64,000 nt of DNA from Buchnera aphidicola (Sarucallis kahawaluokalani) (lineage in GTDB: Bacteria; Pseudomonadota; Gammaproteobacteria; Enterobacterales; Enterobacteriaceae): positions 89,605-153,604 of the forward strand of contig NZ_CP032999.1 in assembly GCF_005080725.1 (NCBI RefSeq). The letters are read 5' to 3'. Numbering within the stretch: the first letter of the stretch is position 1; each line of letters begins with the position of its first letter. Position numbers and translations under genes: made by a program. This document shows positions 39,977 to 49,249 of the stretch, piece after piece. The notes beneath the pieces were generated by a model. That model saw only the letters and a list, made by a program, of their open reading frames with translations. It did not search any database and was not told the DNA's origin.

Positions 39977-41254
39977 ATGAAACATTATTTCTACAATCAA
40001 CATATTTTACTATCAAAATGGTTGCAGTATATTCAATTTATATGCTCAAAAAATATGCGCAATAATATAAGCAGAGTAGTTTATATTGCAAAAAAGTTAA
40101 AAATATTAAATATTTCGTCTTTTATTATTACTGTATCTGGTACAAATGGTAAGGGTAGTACATGTGCATTGTTAGAAAAAATACTTTTAGATTCAGGATA
40201 TACAGTAGGAAAATATTCTTCACCTCACTTATTTAATTACTATGAAAGAATTAAAATTAATGGATCATATATCATCAATCCTTTGATACATATTTCTATA
40301 TTTAAAAAAATATTGTCAGTATGTAAAGATATAAAATTTTCATATTTTGAGTTTATTACATTGGCTGCATTATTGATATTTCAATCAAGTAATTTAGACG
40401 TTATAATTTTAGAAGTTGGATTAGGTGGTAGATTAGATGCTACGAATGTCATTATACCTCATTTAGCAATTGTGACTAACATTGGATTAGATCATATACA
40501 TGAATTAGGAGATAGCAGATATCTGATAGGATATGAAAAATCGGGTATATTTCGTAAGAATGTAATAGTATGTATTGGAGAAAATAATATCCCTTATTCA
40601 GTATATCAAGTAGCAAATTTTTCTAATGTATCTTTATACCGTATACAGTATGAATGGAATTATTTTCAGTCTAATAATAACTGGTATTTTTATGATCAAA
40701 ATGGTATTGTAAAAAATTTACCTATACCAAAAATATCACTTTCCAGTGCTGCCATTACAATAGCAGCATTGCGTGTCTTAAAATTGAATATTAAAAAAAA
40801 AAATATTATACAATCTTTAAAAAAAGTTTTTTTACCTGGAAGATTTCATATTATTCATAGGTATCCACTAATTATATTAGATGCTGCACATAATGCACAT
40901 GCAACATATTATTTATATCAACAACTAAAGAATTTTTTAAATCAAAAAAAAAATATTAAAATTTATGGATTATTTGGAATATTATCTCGTAAAGATATTA
41001 AAAATACTGTATTAAATTTGAAGGAATTAATTCATTGTTGGTATTACACTAGTTTACAAACATATGATTCTGCTACAGAATATATTTTAAAAGAAATATT
41101 ACCAAATAGTGCTTTATTTTATCCTAGTGTACAAAATGCTATATATCAATTAATGCAACGTGTACAAAAAAAAGATTTAATATTAGTATTTGGATCTTTT
41201 GTTTCTGTTGCTGAAGCTATTACGTCAATTCGATCTATATATTTTCAACTATAA
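39977..41254 (+). CDS. folC: Dihydrofolate/folylpolyglutamate synthase
   Basis: Adds glutamate to dihydropteroate and to folates, keeping folate coenzymes in the cell. The ATP-binding P-loop is SGTNGKGSTCALLE, followed by SSPHLFNYYERI, EVGLGGRLDATN and the C-terminal DAAHNAHA. ATG at 39977 gives 425 residues (E. coli 422) and aligns near the N-terminus (LSKWLQYIQ against LASWLSYLE); the frame is open from 39833 and ATG at 39950 is an alternative. It carries an in-frame A11 (40793-40803). It sits after nuoN as in Buchnera, not as in E. coli, and converges on prs with five bases between stops. Confidence 0.94.
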   Translation: MKHYFYNQHILLSKWLQYIQFICSKNMRNNISRVVYIAKKLKILNISSFIITVSGTNGKGSTCALLEKILLDSGYTVGKYSSPHLFNYYERIKINGSYIINPLIHISIFKKILSVCKDIKFSYFEFITLAALLIFQSSNLDVIILEVGLGGRLDATNVIIPHLAIVTNIGLDHIHELGDSRYLIGYEKSGIFRKNVIVCIGENNIPYSVYQVANFSNVSLYRIQYEWNYFQSNNNWYFYDQNGIVKNLPIPKISLSSAAITIAALRVLKLNIKKKNIIQSLKKVFLPGRFHIIHRYPLIILDAAHNAHATYYLYQQLKNFLNQKKNIKIYGLFGILSRKDIKNTVLNLKELIHCWYYTSLQTYDSATEYILKEILPNSALFYPSVQNAIYQLMQRVQKKDLILVFGSFVSVAEAITSIRSIYFQL

Positions 41255-41259
41255 ATAAT

Positions 41260-42237
41260 TTATTTTATAAAATCGAACGTTGTATATTTTTTATATTCAA
41301 ACATAGCTGAAATAGATTCTTCATTACTAATTCTTCGAATTGCTTCTGCTAACATTGTAGATAAAGTTAATGTTCGAACCTTTGTTTGTTTTTTGATTTC
41401 TGATGTTAGTGGAATAGTATCACAAACAATAATTTCATCAATATATGTTTTTTGAATATTATTGAGAATATTACCAGAAAACACAGGGTGTGTTGCATAT
41501 GCTAAGACTTTATTTGCTCCGTGTTTTTTTAATGCCTGTGCAGCTTTACATAATGTATCTCCAGTATCAATCATATCATCTACTAAAATACAATCTCTAT
41601 TGGAAACATCACCTATAATATTCATGACTTGTGCAATATTTTTTCGAGGTCTTCTTTTATCAATAATTGCCATATCACTGTCATTTAATAATTTTGCAAT
41701 TGCTCTTGCTCGAATAACTCCTCCAATATCAGGAGAAACAATAATTGGATCTTTTAATTTTAATTGTAACATATCTTCCAATAAAACAAAACTTCCAAAA
41801 ACATTGTCTACTGGTACATCAAAAAATCCTTGTATTTGCTCTGCATGTAAATCAACTGTAAGAATACGATCAATTCCAACATTAGATAGAAAATCTGCTA
41901 CTATTTTTGCTGTAATTGGTACTCTAGTTGAACGCACTCTACGATCTTGTCGTGCATATCCGAAGTATGGAATCACTGCAGTGATTCTTCCAGCAGATGC
42001 CCTTCTTAAAGCATCTATAATAACTGCTAGTTCAATAATATTGTCATTTGTTGGGTAACAGGTTGATTGAATAATAAAAATATCGTCTCCTCTAACATTT
42101 TCATTAATTTGAACACTAATCTCTCCATCACTAAAACGACTAACTGTTGCATTTCCAAGTTTGCTATATAATTTATTTGCAATTAATTTTGCTAATATTG
42201 GGATTGAATTACCAGAAAATATTTTCATATTTAACAT
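41260..42237 (-). CDS. prs: Ribose-phosphate pyrophosphokinase
   Basis: Makes PRPP from ribose 5-phosphate and ATP for nucleotide, histidine, tryptophan and NAD synthesis. It is 325 residues (E. coli 315), extended by about ten residues at the C-terminus ([10 protein letters not shown]). Motifs are near-identical to E. coli: [26 protein letters not shown], the metal/ribose site [15 protein letters not shown], and the PRPP loop [12 protein letters not shown]. Single-gene unit, divergent from prfA across 198 bases of AT-rich DNA. Confidence 0.97.
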   Translation of the reverse strand: MLNMKIFSGNSIPILAKLIANKLYSKLGNATVSRFSDGEISVQINENVRGDDIFIIQSTCYPTNDNIIELAVIIDALRRASAGRITAVIPYFGYARQDRRVRSTRVPITAKIVADFLSNVGIDRILTVDLHAEQIQGFFDVPVDNVFGSFVLLEDMLQLKLKDPIIVSPDIGGVIRARAIAKLLNDSDMAIIDKRRPRKNIAQVMNIIGDVSNRDCILVDDMIDTGDTLCKAAQALKKHGANKVLAYATHPVFSGNILNNIQKTYIDEIIVCDTIPLTSEIKKQTKVRTLTLSTMLAEAIRRISNEESISAMFEYKKYTTFDFIK

Positions 42238-42435
42238 AAAGATCTCTTGTATTAAGATTCTAGTGAGTATTTTTCATATTAATCATAATAGAATTAAATA
42301 TGTTTTACATTTGAAAAATATTATTTTAAATTAAATTATAATGTAAATTAAAATATATTAATATTATAATAAAAATTGTAATTTTATATATGATATTTTT
42401 TATGTGTATGTAACGTAAATAAGGAAAATTATAAT

Positions 42436-43509
42436 TTGAAAAAAACTATTATAAATAAATTAGATAAATTATATGATCAAGTAAAAAAAATTGAAATATT
42501 ACTTTCATCAAAAAAAATTATTTCTAATCAAATACGATTTAAAAAATTATCAAAAAAATATTTAAAATTATCGAATTTAATTAATTATTTTTTGAGATGG
42601 AAAAAAATAAAAAAAGATATTCAATTAACTAAGCAATTATTAATTGATCCTGAAATGTTTGATATAGCACAAGATGAATTACGTTTATTAAATGATCAAA
42701 AAAAATCTTTACAAAATAAAATTAAAAATATGCTTTTACCAGACGATGCCAGTAATATTAAAAGTTGTTTTATTGAAATTAGAGCAGCCACTGGTGGTGA
42801 TGAAGCTGCAATATTTTCGGGGGATTTATTTAAAATGTATGGTCGTTATGCTGAATTTAATCATTGGAATTTTAAAATTATTAGCAGTCATACAGGCGAA
42901 AAAGGAGGTTTTAAAGAAATTATTGTAAAGGTTACTGGGTCTGGTGTATGTAGTAAGTTAAAATTTGAATCTGGTGGACACCGTGTACAACGTGTTCCTA
43001 AAACAGAATCACAAGGTAGAATTCATACATCAACTTGTACAGTGGCAATCATTCCGGTAATAAAATCATCTAGAGAAATTGTAATAAATAATTCTGATTT
43101 GAAAATTGATACATTTCGATCTTCTGGTGCTGGAGGACAGCATGTTAATACTACCGATTCTGCAATTCGTATTACACACATACCTACAGGTACTGTGGTT
43201 GAGTGTCAAGATGAGCGTTCACAACATAAAAATAAATCTAAGGCACTTTCTATTTTAATTTCTAGAATTCATGCACATGAGATGGAGAAACGTAATAAAG
43301 AGAATTCACTAATTAGAAAAAATTTATTAGGGACAGGTGATCGTTCTGATCGTAATAGGACGTATAATTTTCCGAAAAATAGAGTAACTGATCATCGTAT
43401 TAATTTGAGTGTATATCGTCTAGATGATATCCTAAATGGAAATTTGGATATCTTAATTGATCCAATTACTCAAGAGTATAATGCTAAATTATTGTTAAAA
43501 ATTGTATAA
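42436..43509 (+). CDS. prfA: Peptide chain release factor 1, TTG start
   Basis: Terminates translation at UAA and UAG. It is 357 residues (E. coli 360). The start is TTG at 42436 behind AAGGAA (42421-42426). The stop-codon recognition motif is PKT in RVPKTESQGR, and the peptidyl-hydrolysis motif is SSGAGGQHVN. The C-terminal SQHKNKSKAL and TYNFPKNRVTDHR are family features. Followed six bases later by prmC, which methylates the GGQ glutamine. hemA, upstream in E. coli, is absent. Confidence 0.97.
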   Translation: MKKTIINKLDKLYDQVKKIEILLSSKKIISNQIRFKKLSKKYLKLSNLINYFLRWKKIKKDIQLTKQLLIDPEMFDIAQDELRLLNDQKKSLQNKIKNMLLPDDASNIKSCFIEIRAATGGDEAAIFSGDLFKMYGRYAEFNHWNFKIISSHTGEKGGFKEIIVKVTGSGVCSKLKFESGGHRVQRVPKTESQGRIHTSTCTVAIIPVIKSSREIVINNSDLKIDTFRSSGAGGQHVNTTDSAIRITHIPTGTVVECQDERSQHKNKSKALSILISRIHAHEMEKRNKENSLIRKNLLGTGDRSDRNRTYNFPKNRVTDHRINLSVYRLDDILNGNLDILIDPITQEYNAKLLLKIV

Positions 43510-43515
43510 CATAAT

Positions 43516-44343
43516 ATGAATATTAATTTTTGGATCAAATATGGTGTTCGGTTTTTATCTAAAGTACAAACACCAACTTTAGATACAGAATTATTAATTA
43601 GTTATGTAATTCAAAAATCACGTACTTGGATAAATATTTTTGATAATTATATTTTAGATTATAAACAGACTGTTTTTTTAAAAAAATTATTATTAAGACG
43701 TTTATTAGGTGAGCCTGTTGCATATATTATGCACAAAAAAGAATTTTGGTCTTTATCTTTTTATGTTTCAAAATATACTTTAATCCCAAGACCAGAAACA
43801 GAAATTTTAGTACAAAATAGTTTGATTCGAATAAATCATGGGGATTATGTATTAGATTTAGGAACAGGGTGTGGAGCAATATCTTTAGCTATAGCATATG
43901 AAAAACCTAATTGTAAAGTTATCGGAATTGATTGCGTACATCAGGCAGTAAGCATTGCAAAAAAAAATTCTAAAAATTTAAATATTACAAACGTTAATTT
44001 TTTTTATAGTAATTGGTTTTCTTGCATTAATCAAAAATTTAATTTAATTGTAAGTAATCCTCCATATCTGAGTAAATATGAAAAATTTACTTTATCCAAA
44101 GAATTATTTTTTGAACCACCTGTTGCTTTATTTTCTAGTAATAATGGTTTTTCAGCAATTGATTATATTATTAATCATTCCAAAAAGTATTTGGAATTAC
44201 AAGGTTGGTTATTAATTGAACATGGTTGGAAACAAAAAAAATTAGTTTATCAATTATTTCAAAAAAGTTGTTTTAGTAATATTTATTCATATAAAGATCC
44301 TTTAGGATATTATAGAATAACAGTGGGACAAAAATTATATTAA
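43516..44343 (+). CDS. prmC: Release factor glutamine methyltransferase (HemK)
   Basis: Methylates the glutamine of the GGQ motif of release factors, raising their activity. It is 275 residues (E. coli 277). The SAM site is VLDLGTGCGAISLAI, the catalytic motif is VSNPPYLS, and LIPRPETEILV precedes the methyltransferase fold. The pairing with prfA is as in E. coli. A 10-bp hairpin starts on the base after its stop codon (44344-44368). Confidence 0.96.
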   Translation: MNINFWIKYGVRFLSKVQTPTLDTELLISYVIQKSRTWINIFDNYILDYKQTVFLKKLLLRRLLGEPVAYIMHKKEFWSLSFYVSKYTLIPRPETEILVQNSLIRINHGDYVLDLGTGCGAISLAIAYEKPNCKVIGIDCVHQAVSIAKKNSKNLNITNVNFFYSNWFSCINQKFNLIVSNPPYLSKYEKFTLSKELFFEPPVALFSSNNGFSAIDYIINHSKKYLELQGWLLIEHGWKQKKLVYQLFQKSCFSNIYSYKDPLGYYRITVGQKLY

Positions 44344-44368
44344 ATATTTTATTGGTGAAATAAAATAT
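44344..44368 (+). terminator. Hairpin after prmC
   Basis: ATATTTTATT (44344-44353) and AATAAAATAT (44359-44368) form a perfect 10-bp stem with the loop GGTGA, directly after the prmC stop codon and 72 bases before ackA. A short T-run (GTGTTTTATG) follows. It may end the prfA-prmC transcript or only mark a processing site. The stem is pure A/T, so its strength is doubtful. Confidence 0.45.
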
Positions 44369-44439
44369 AGTGTTTTATGTATAAGTGTATATAATCGTAT
44401 GATATTTTTATAAAATTATATATTTTTATTGGAGAATTT

Positions 44440-45645
44440 ATGTTAAATACTGTAGTATTAGTTTTAAATTGCGGAAGTTCGTCGTTAAAGTTTTCTATTT
44501 TAGATCCTATAAATAATAAAAAGTATCTTTTTGGATTGGTTGAACGATTGTATACTTCTAATTCATATATTACGTGGTATTTTGATAATAAAAAAAATAA
44601 AAAAAATATTGGTCATACTATTTCTCATAGCCACGCAATAAAATTTATTGTGCAAGTAATTTTTGCTAAATATCAATCATTAATTTTAAAAATTCAATAT
44701 ATTGGACATCGTGTCGTTCATGGTGGTGATCAATTTATGAAATCAGTTATTATCAACGACTCTGTCATACAAAATATTAGTAAAAATACAATTTTTGCTC
44801 CTTTACATAATCCAGTAAATTTATTGGGTATTAAAGCAGCTATAAAGTATTTTCCAAAATTAAAAAAAAAAAATTTTGCAGTATTTGACACCTCTTTATA
44901 CTATAATATTCCCGAACATGCATATTTATATCCCATACCATATGAATTTTATCAAAAACATCGTATTCGTCGCTATGGCGCTCATGGTATTAGTTATCTA
45001 TATATTATTCAACAAATATCAAAAATTTTAAATATCGATTTGAAGCGTTTAAATATTATTATCTGTCATTTGGGTGGAGGTGCATCGGTATCGGTATTTT
45101 GTAATGGTATATGTGTAGATACTTCTATGGGTTTAACGCCTTTGGAAGGTTTAGTTATGGGTACGCGTAGTGGTGATATAGATCCTTCAATAATATTTTT
45201 CATGTATAATATTTTAGGTTTAAGTATATATGATATTCAGAATATATTAATTAATAAATCTGGTATAACTGGTTTAACCAATGGAAAAACAAGTGATTTT
45301 CGTGATATTGAAAAGTTATATTATTCTGATATGCAGGCATATAGAACTACAAATATTTTTTGTTATAGATTATCTAAATATATTAGTGCATATTCTACTG
45401 TATGTAATGGGAAAATACATGCTTTAGTATTTACTGGAGGTATTGGCGAAAATTCTGCTTTGGTACGTGAATTAACTATACTGAGATTATCTTTGATTGG
45501 TTTTCAACTAGATAATCAAAACAATTATAAAAAATTGCTTAAAACATATAATTTTATTCATAAAAAAGATACTATTCCGATTTTAGTCATACCAACGAAT
45601 GAAGAACTTATGATTGCTCAAGAAGCAATAAAATTGTTTAGATAA
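44440..45645 (+). CDS. ackA: Acetate kinase
   Basis: Converts acetyl phosphate and ADP to acetate and ATP, the substrate-level ATP step of overflow metabolism. It is 401 residues (E. coli 400). NCGSSSLKFSI, GHRVVHGGDQF, GLTPLEGLVMGTRSGDIDP and FTGGIGENSALVRE are intact. Two active-site-region changes are visible: HLGNGGS of E. coli reads HLGGGAS, and GAHGTSH reads GAHGISY. GGAG at 44431-44434 lies five bases before the ATG. Paired with pta downstream as in E. coli. Confidence 0.96.
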   Translation: MLNTVVLVLNCGSSSLKFSILDPINNKKYLFGLVERLYTSNSYITWYFDNKKNKKNIGHTISHSHAIKFIVQVIFAKYQSLILKIQYIGHRVVHGGDQFMKSVIINDSVIQNISKNTIFAPLHNPVNLLGIKAAIKYFPKLKKKNFAVFDTSLYYNIPEHAYLYPIPYEFYQKHRIRRYGAHGISYLYIIQQISKILNIDLKRLNIIICHLGGGASVSVFCNGICVDTSMGLTPLEGLVMGTRSGDIDPSIIFFMYNILGLSIYDIQNILINKSGITGLTNGKTSDFRDIEKLYYSDMQAYRTTNIFCYRLSKYISAYSTVCNGKIHALVFTGGIGENSALVRELTILRLSLIGFQLDNQNNYKKLLKTYNFIHKKDTIPILVIPTNEELMIAQEAIKLFR

Positions 45646-45718
45646 TTTTTGATTATTTATAAAAATAAATTTTTATTATTATAAAATAATATTATTATTT
45701 GATATTCGAGAGAATATT

Positions 45719-47797
45719 GTGAAACGTACTATTATGTTAATTCCTCTTGGTAAGAGTGTAGGTCTTACCACTATCAGTTTAAGTTTAATAAAGTTATTGC
45801 ATCAAAAAAATGTTATTTTTTTTAAACCGTTTCTTGAAAAATTATATAATATAGGTGATACATCTTACATTTTAAAAAGATATTATTCTATTTCTTGTAT
45901 TGAAAGTATTATAGATAATATTCATATACATCCTATGAAGGAAAAATTTGTTCAAAAAATTGTACAGGATGCTGTAGATTTATATTATTTATACAGGAAT
46001 AAATATGATATTATATTTATTGAAGGTGTTAAATCTAATCAATATAATATTCACGATTTAAATATTAAATTTTTACAACATATTGATGCTGAAATTATTT
46101 TCTATGACTCTGGTATTAATTTTTTTTTAAAAGATAATTTTAATTACCATAAAATATATGGTATTAAAAATAATATTTTAGGTGTTATCAAAAATTTTTG
46201 TAATGTTTCTATAAATTTTTATAATGATCTTTTATTTTTTCGTTCTCATGCTGATTGTAATGATTATCGTTCTATAAATATACCCTCTGCTTTTACTGCA
46301 TATATTCCTTGGAATAGAGAAATAATAAATTTTTCTATATATAAAATATTCAAATTGATCAAAATAAAACAATTTATTAAAAATAAATATCAAATAAATT
46401 TAATTGATTCTTTTATATGTTATAATCACTTTTTATTGCATTATAGTAATAATATGCATAATACCGTTTTACTCATCCCATTTTATGTATTTTTGCAACA
46501 ATATGATCAATTGATATATATAATATTAAATACAAATGGTATACATTCTATTATATTAACTAATTGTAATCAATACGATATAGAAAAAATTTTTATATTG
46601 ATGCAACAAATCAAGTATAGTATAATATTTTTTTATACTGAATGTAGTTTTAACAGCGTTGTATCCACTATTCATAGTTTTAAAATTAAAATATTACATA
46701 AAAATGCGCGTGATATTGATGTATTATTAGATTATATCATTTATCATATTAATCGTAGATTACGAAGCATTCTTTATGCTAATACAAAAAAAAGTATTTA
46801 TTTTTCACCTGTGATGTTTCAAAAATATTTAATTGATACAGCTAAAAATCTTCAACGGCATATTTTATTACCTGAAGGTACTGAGAAACGTATTATACAT
46901 GCCGCTAGTATTTTATCTAATTTAAATGTTGCGCGTTTTACATTATTAGGAGATAAGAATATTATATATTATACAGCTAAACAACAAGGGATTAATCTTT
47001 CTAATAATATTGATATCATTGATCCTAAAAATCTATATAAAAAATATGTTGAAAAATTTTTTATATTAAGAGCACATAAAGGAATAACTTGGCAATTTGC
47101 AGAAGAATGCGTGCAAGATAACATGGTATTTGGTTCTTTATTATTACGTGATAAAAGTGTAGATGGTATAGTATGTGGTGTTAATTATACAACTTCACAT
47201 GTTATACGTACTGCTTTACAATTAATTGGTATGAATAATATTTGTAATCAAAAATATAATCTTTTATTATCATCTGCTTTTTTTATGTTACTTCCTAAGA
47301 CATTATTAATATATAGCGATTGCGCTGTAAATATTAATCCTAATGCACAACAATTATTTAATATTGCATATAATGCTGTTAATTTAGCAATTTTATTTGG
47401 GATTGAACCTAAAATAGCTATGTTATCCTATTCTACCGGTAATTCAGGAACGGGTCATACAGTAGATAAAGTACGAGAAGCTACTATTTTGTTAAAAAAA
47501 ATATTTCCACATTTTAGTATTGAAGGTCCTATTCAATACGATGCTGCAATTAATTCGAATATTTTAAGTATTAAATTACCTAATTCATCTTTACATGATA
47601 CGGCTAATATTTTTATTTTTCCCGATTTAAATTCAGGTAATATTACTTATAAAGCTGTACAACAATCTTTAAATATATCTTCTATTGGTCCAATTTTGCA
47701 AGGTTTAATGCAACCAGTAAATGATTTATCGAGAGGAGCTACTATTAGTGACATTTTATATACCATACTTGTTACTATAATACAGTCAAAAATATAA
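45719..47797 (+). CDS. pta: Phosphate acetyltransferase, GTG start
   Basis: Makes acetyl phosphate from acetyl-CoA, feeding AckA. It is 692 residues (E. coli 714). The N-terminal P-loop-like part (IMLIPLGKSVGLTT) and the DRTGG-type regulatory domain are strongly drifted and AT-biased, while the C-terminal catalytic domain is well kept: GVNYTTSHVIR, SYSTGNSGTG, GPIQYDAA, FIFPDLNSGN and PVNDLSRGA. Start GTG at 45719 after GAGAGAA. It converges on yfaE with 19 bases between the stops. Confidence 0.95.
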   Translation: MKRTIMLIPLGKSVGLTTISLSLIKLLHQKNVIFFKPFLEKLYNIGDTSYILKRYYSISCIESIIDNIHIHPMKEKFVQKIVQDAVDLYYLYRNKYDIIFIEGVKSNQYNIHDLNIKFLQHIDAEIIFYDSGINFFLKDNFNYHKIYGIKNNILGVIKNFCNVSINFYNDLLFFRSHADCNDYRSINIPSAFTAYIPWNREIINFSIYKIFKLIKIKQFIKNKYQINLIDSFICYNHFLLHYSNNMHNTVLLIPFYVFLQQYDQLIYIILNTNGIHSIILTNCNQYDIEKIFILMQQIKYSIIFFYTECSFNSVVSTIHSFKIKILHKNARDIDVLLDYIIYHINRRLRSILYANTKKSIYFSPVMFQKYLIDTAKNLQRHILLPEGTEKRIIHAASILSNLNVARFTLLGDKNIIYYTAKQQGINLSNNIDIIDPKNLYKKYVEKFFILRAHKGITWQFAEECVQDNMVFGSLLLRDKSVDGIVCGVNYTTSHVIRTALQLIGMNNICNQKYNLLLSSAFFMLLPKTLLIYSDCAVNINPNAQQLFNIAYNAVNLAILFGIEPKIAMLSYSTGNSGTGHTVDKVREATILLKKIFPHFSIEGPIQYDAAINSNILSIKLPNSSLHDTANIFIFPDLNSGNITYKAVQQSLNISSIGPILQGLMQPVNDLSRGATISDILYTILVTIIQSKI

Positions 47798-47816
47798 TTT
47801 TTATTCAGTATCATAT

Positions 47817-48104
47817 TTAAATAATAATATGTATGTTACTTTTTATATTACAACAGCATGCTAAAATATGTTTCGGTTGTATATACGATAAAATATTTTT
47901 ATGAAAATATTCTATTTTTCCATGTATTAACTTTACACTACAACTTCCACAATAACCTTCTTGGCATTGATAAAATATATTAATATTATTAATTAATAAT
48001 ATTTTCAATAATGATAGTTTTTTTTGTTCTATGGTGATATAGTATTTTTTATTTATTATCTGAATAATATATTTTTTTTTATATTTTAAATTTTTTAAAT
48101 GCAT
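47817..48104 (-). CDS. yfaE: YfaE, 2Fe-2S ferredoxin for NrdB
   Basis: Small ferredoxin that helps keep the diferric-tyrosyl cofactor of NrdB. The four Cys are in [11 protein letters not shown] and ILACCC, the latter with three Cys in a row as in E. coli. ATG at 48104 has GAGGT eight bases upstream and gives 95 residues (E. coli 84); a GTG at 48119 is a weaker alternative. The start lies 26 bases inside the nrdB 3' end, so translation is coupled with NrdB. Strongly Lys/Ile-biased elsewhere. Confidence 0.93.
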   Translation of the reverse strand: MHLKNLKYKKKYIIQIINKKYYITIEQKKLSLLKILLINNINIFYQCQEGYCGSCSVKLIHGKIEYFHKNILSYIQPKHILACCCNIKSNIHIII

Positions 48105-49209
48105 CTTTTGATACCTCACAATCTATTTGGCTAGTTAAATAGGAGCTTGCTTCGACTTCTTGTGGTGCAACCTGCACGTTATCTGACGTTAACCAATTGT
48201 TAATCCACGGAATTGGATTTTTTGTCTTTGGAAATATTGTTGGCAAATTAATTGCTTGCATTCGCAGATTTGTAATATATTCGATATATTTAAACATGAT
48301 ATTTTTGTTTAATCCTAGCATAGGTCCATGTTTAAATAAATATTCTGCCCATTGTTTTTCTTGTAATGCAGAAGTTTTAAATAAATTAATAGATGTTTGT
48401 TCACATTCCTTGATTATTTTTTGCATTTCTGGATCACTTTCTTCATTTTTTAGAATGTTAATAATATGTTGTGTTCCAGTTAAATGTAAGGATTCATCTC
48501 GTGCTATCAATCGGATGATTTTAGCATTTCCCTCCATGAGTTTTTGTTCTGCGAATGCAAAAGAACATGCAAAACTAACATAAAATCGTATTGCTTCAAG
48601 AACATTGACGCTAACAAGACATAAAAATAAAGCTTTTTTAATAGTTTTTAAGTTAATCTTTATTTTTTTTTTGTTGTTTATATAATATCCTTCTCCAAAT
48701 AAATTCCAATAGTTAGTCATAGTAATTAAGTTATCATAGTAATAAGAAATATTTTTTGCACGTTCATAGATATTTTTATTTGAAATAATTGTATCAAATA
48801 TATCTGATGGAACATGAGTAATATTTCTAATAATATGTGTGTATGATCTAGAATGAATTGTTTCTGAAAATGACCATGTTTCTACCCATGTTTCTAATTC
48901 GGGTATTGAAATAATAGGTAAAAAAGCAATATTTGGACTTCTTCCTTGAATGGAATCCAATAGAGTTTGGTATTTTAAATTACTAATAAAAATATGTTGT
49001 TCATGTTTTGGTAAATATGAAAAATCTATCCGGTCTTTAGATAAATCAATTTCTTCAGGTCTCCAGAAGAAAGAGAGTTGTTTTTCTATTAAATTTTCAA
49101 AAATTTGGTATTTTTGTTGATCAAATCGGGCAATGTTTACAGATTGTCCAAAAAACATTGGTTCTTTTAGTTGATTATTATTATTTCTAGAAAAAGTAGT
49201 ATATGGCAT
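48079..49209 (-). CDS. nrdB: Class Ia ribonucleotide reductase beta subunit
   Basis: Carries the diiron centre and stable tyrosyl radical that starts ribonucleotide reduction. It is 376 residues, the E. coli length. The radical/metal motif [14 protein letters not shown] holds the Glu, His and Tyr; further iron ligands are in EAIRFYVSF and [13 protein letters not shown]. The C-terminal tail ([13 protein letters not shown]) needed to dock to NrdA is present. Lies between nrdA and yfaE, as in E. coli. Confidence 0.97.
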   Translation of the reverse strand: MPYTTFSRNNNNQLKEPMFFGQSVNIARFDQQKYQIFENLIEKQLSFFWRPEEIDLSKDRIDFSYLPKHEQHIFISNLKYQTLLDSIQGRSPNIAFLPIISIPELETWVETWSFSETIHSRSYTHIIRNITHVPSDIFDTIISNKNIYERAKNISYYYDNLITMTNYWNLFGEGYYINNKKKIKINLKTIKKALFLCLVSVNVLEAIRFYVSFACSFAFAEQKLMEGNAKIIRLIARDESLHLTGTQHIINILKNEESDPEMQKIIKECEQTSINLFKTSALQEKQWAEYLFKHGPMLGLNKNIMFKYIEYITNLRMQAINLPTIFPKTKNPIPWINNWLTSDNVQVAPQEVEASSYLTSQIDCEVSKDAFKKFKI

Positions 49210-49249
49210 AATTTTACCTAATTTATATTTTAATATTAAAATTTATATT

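Noticed and set aside
41462-42058. 198-residue open frame on the plus strand
   Set aside because: Lies wholly antisense to prs, which is near-identical to E. coli Prs; the frame is open only because its opposite strand is constrained.
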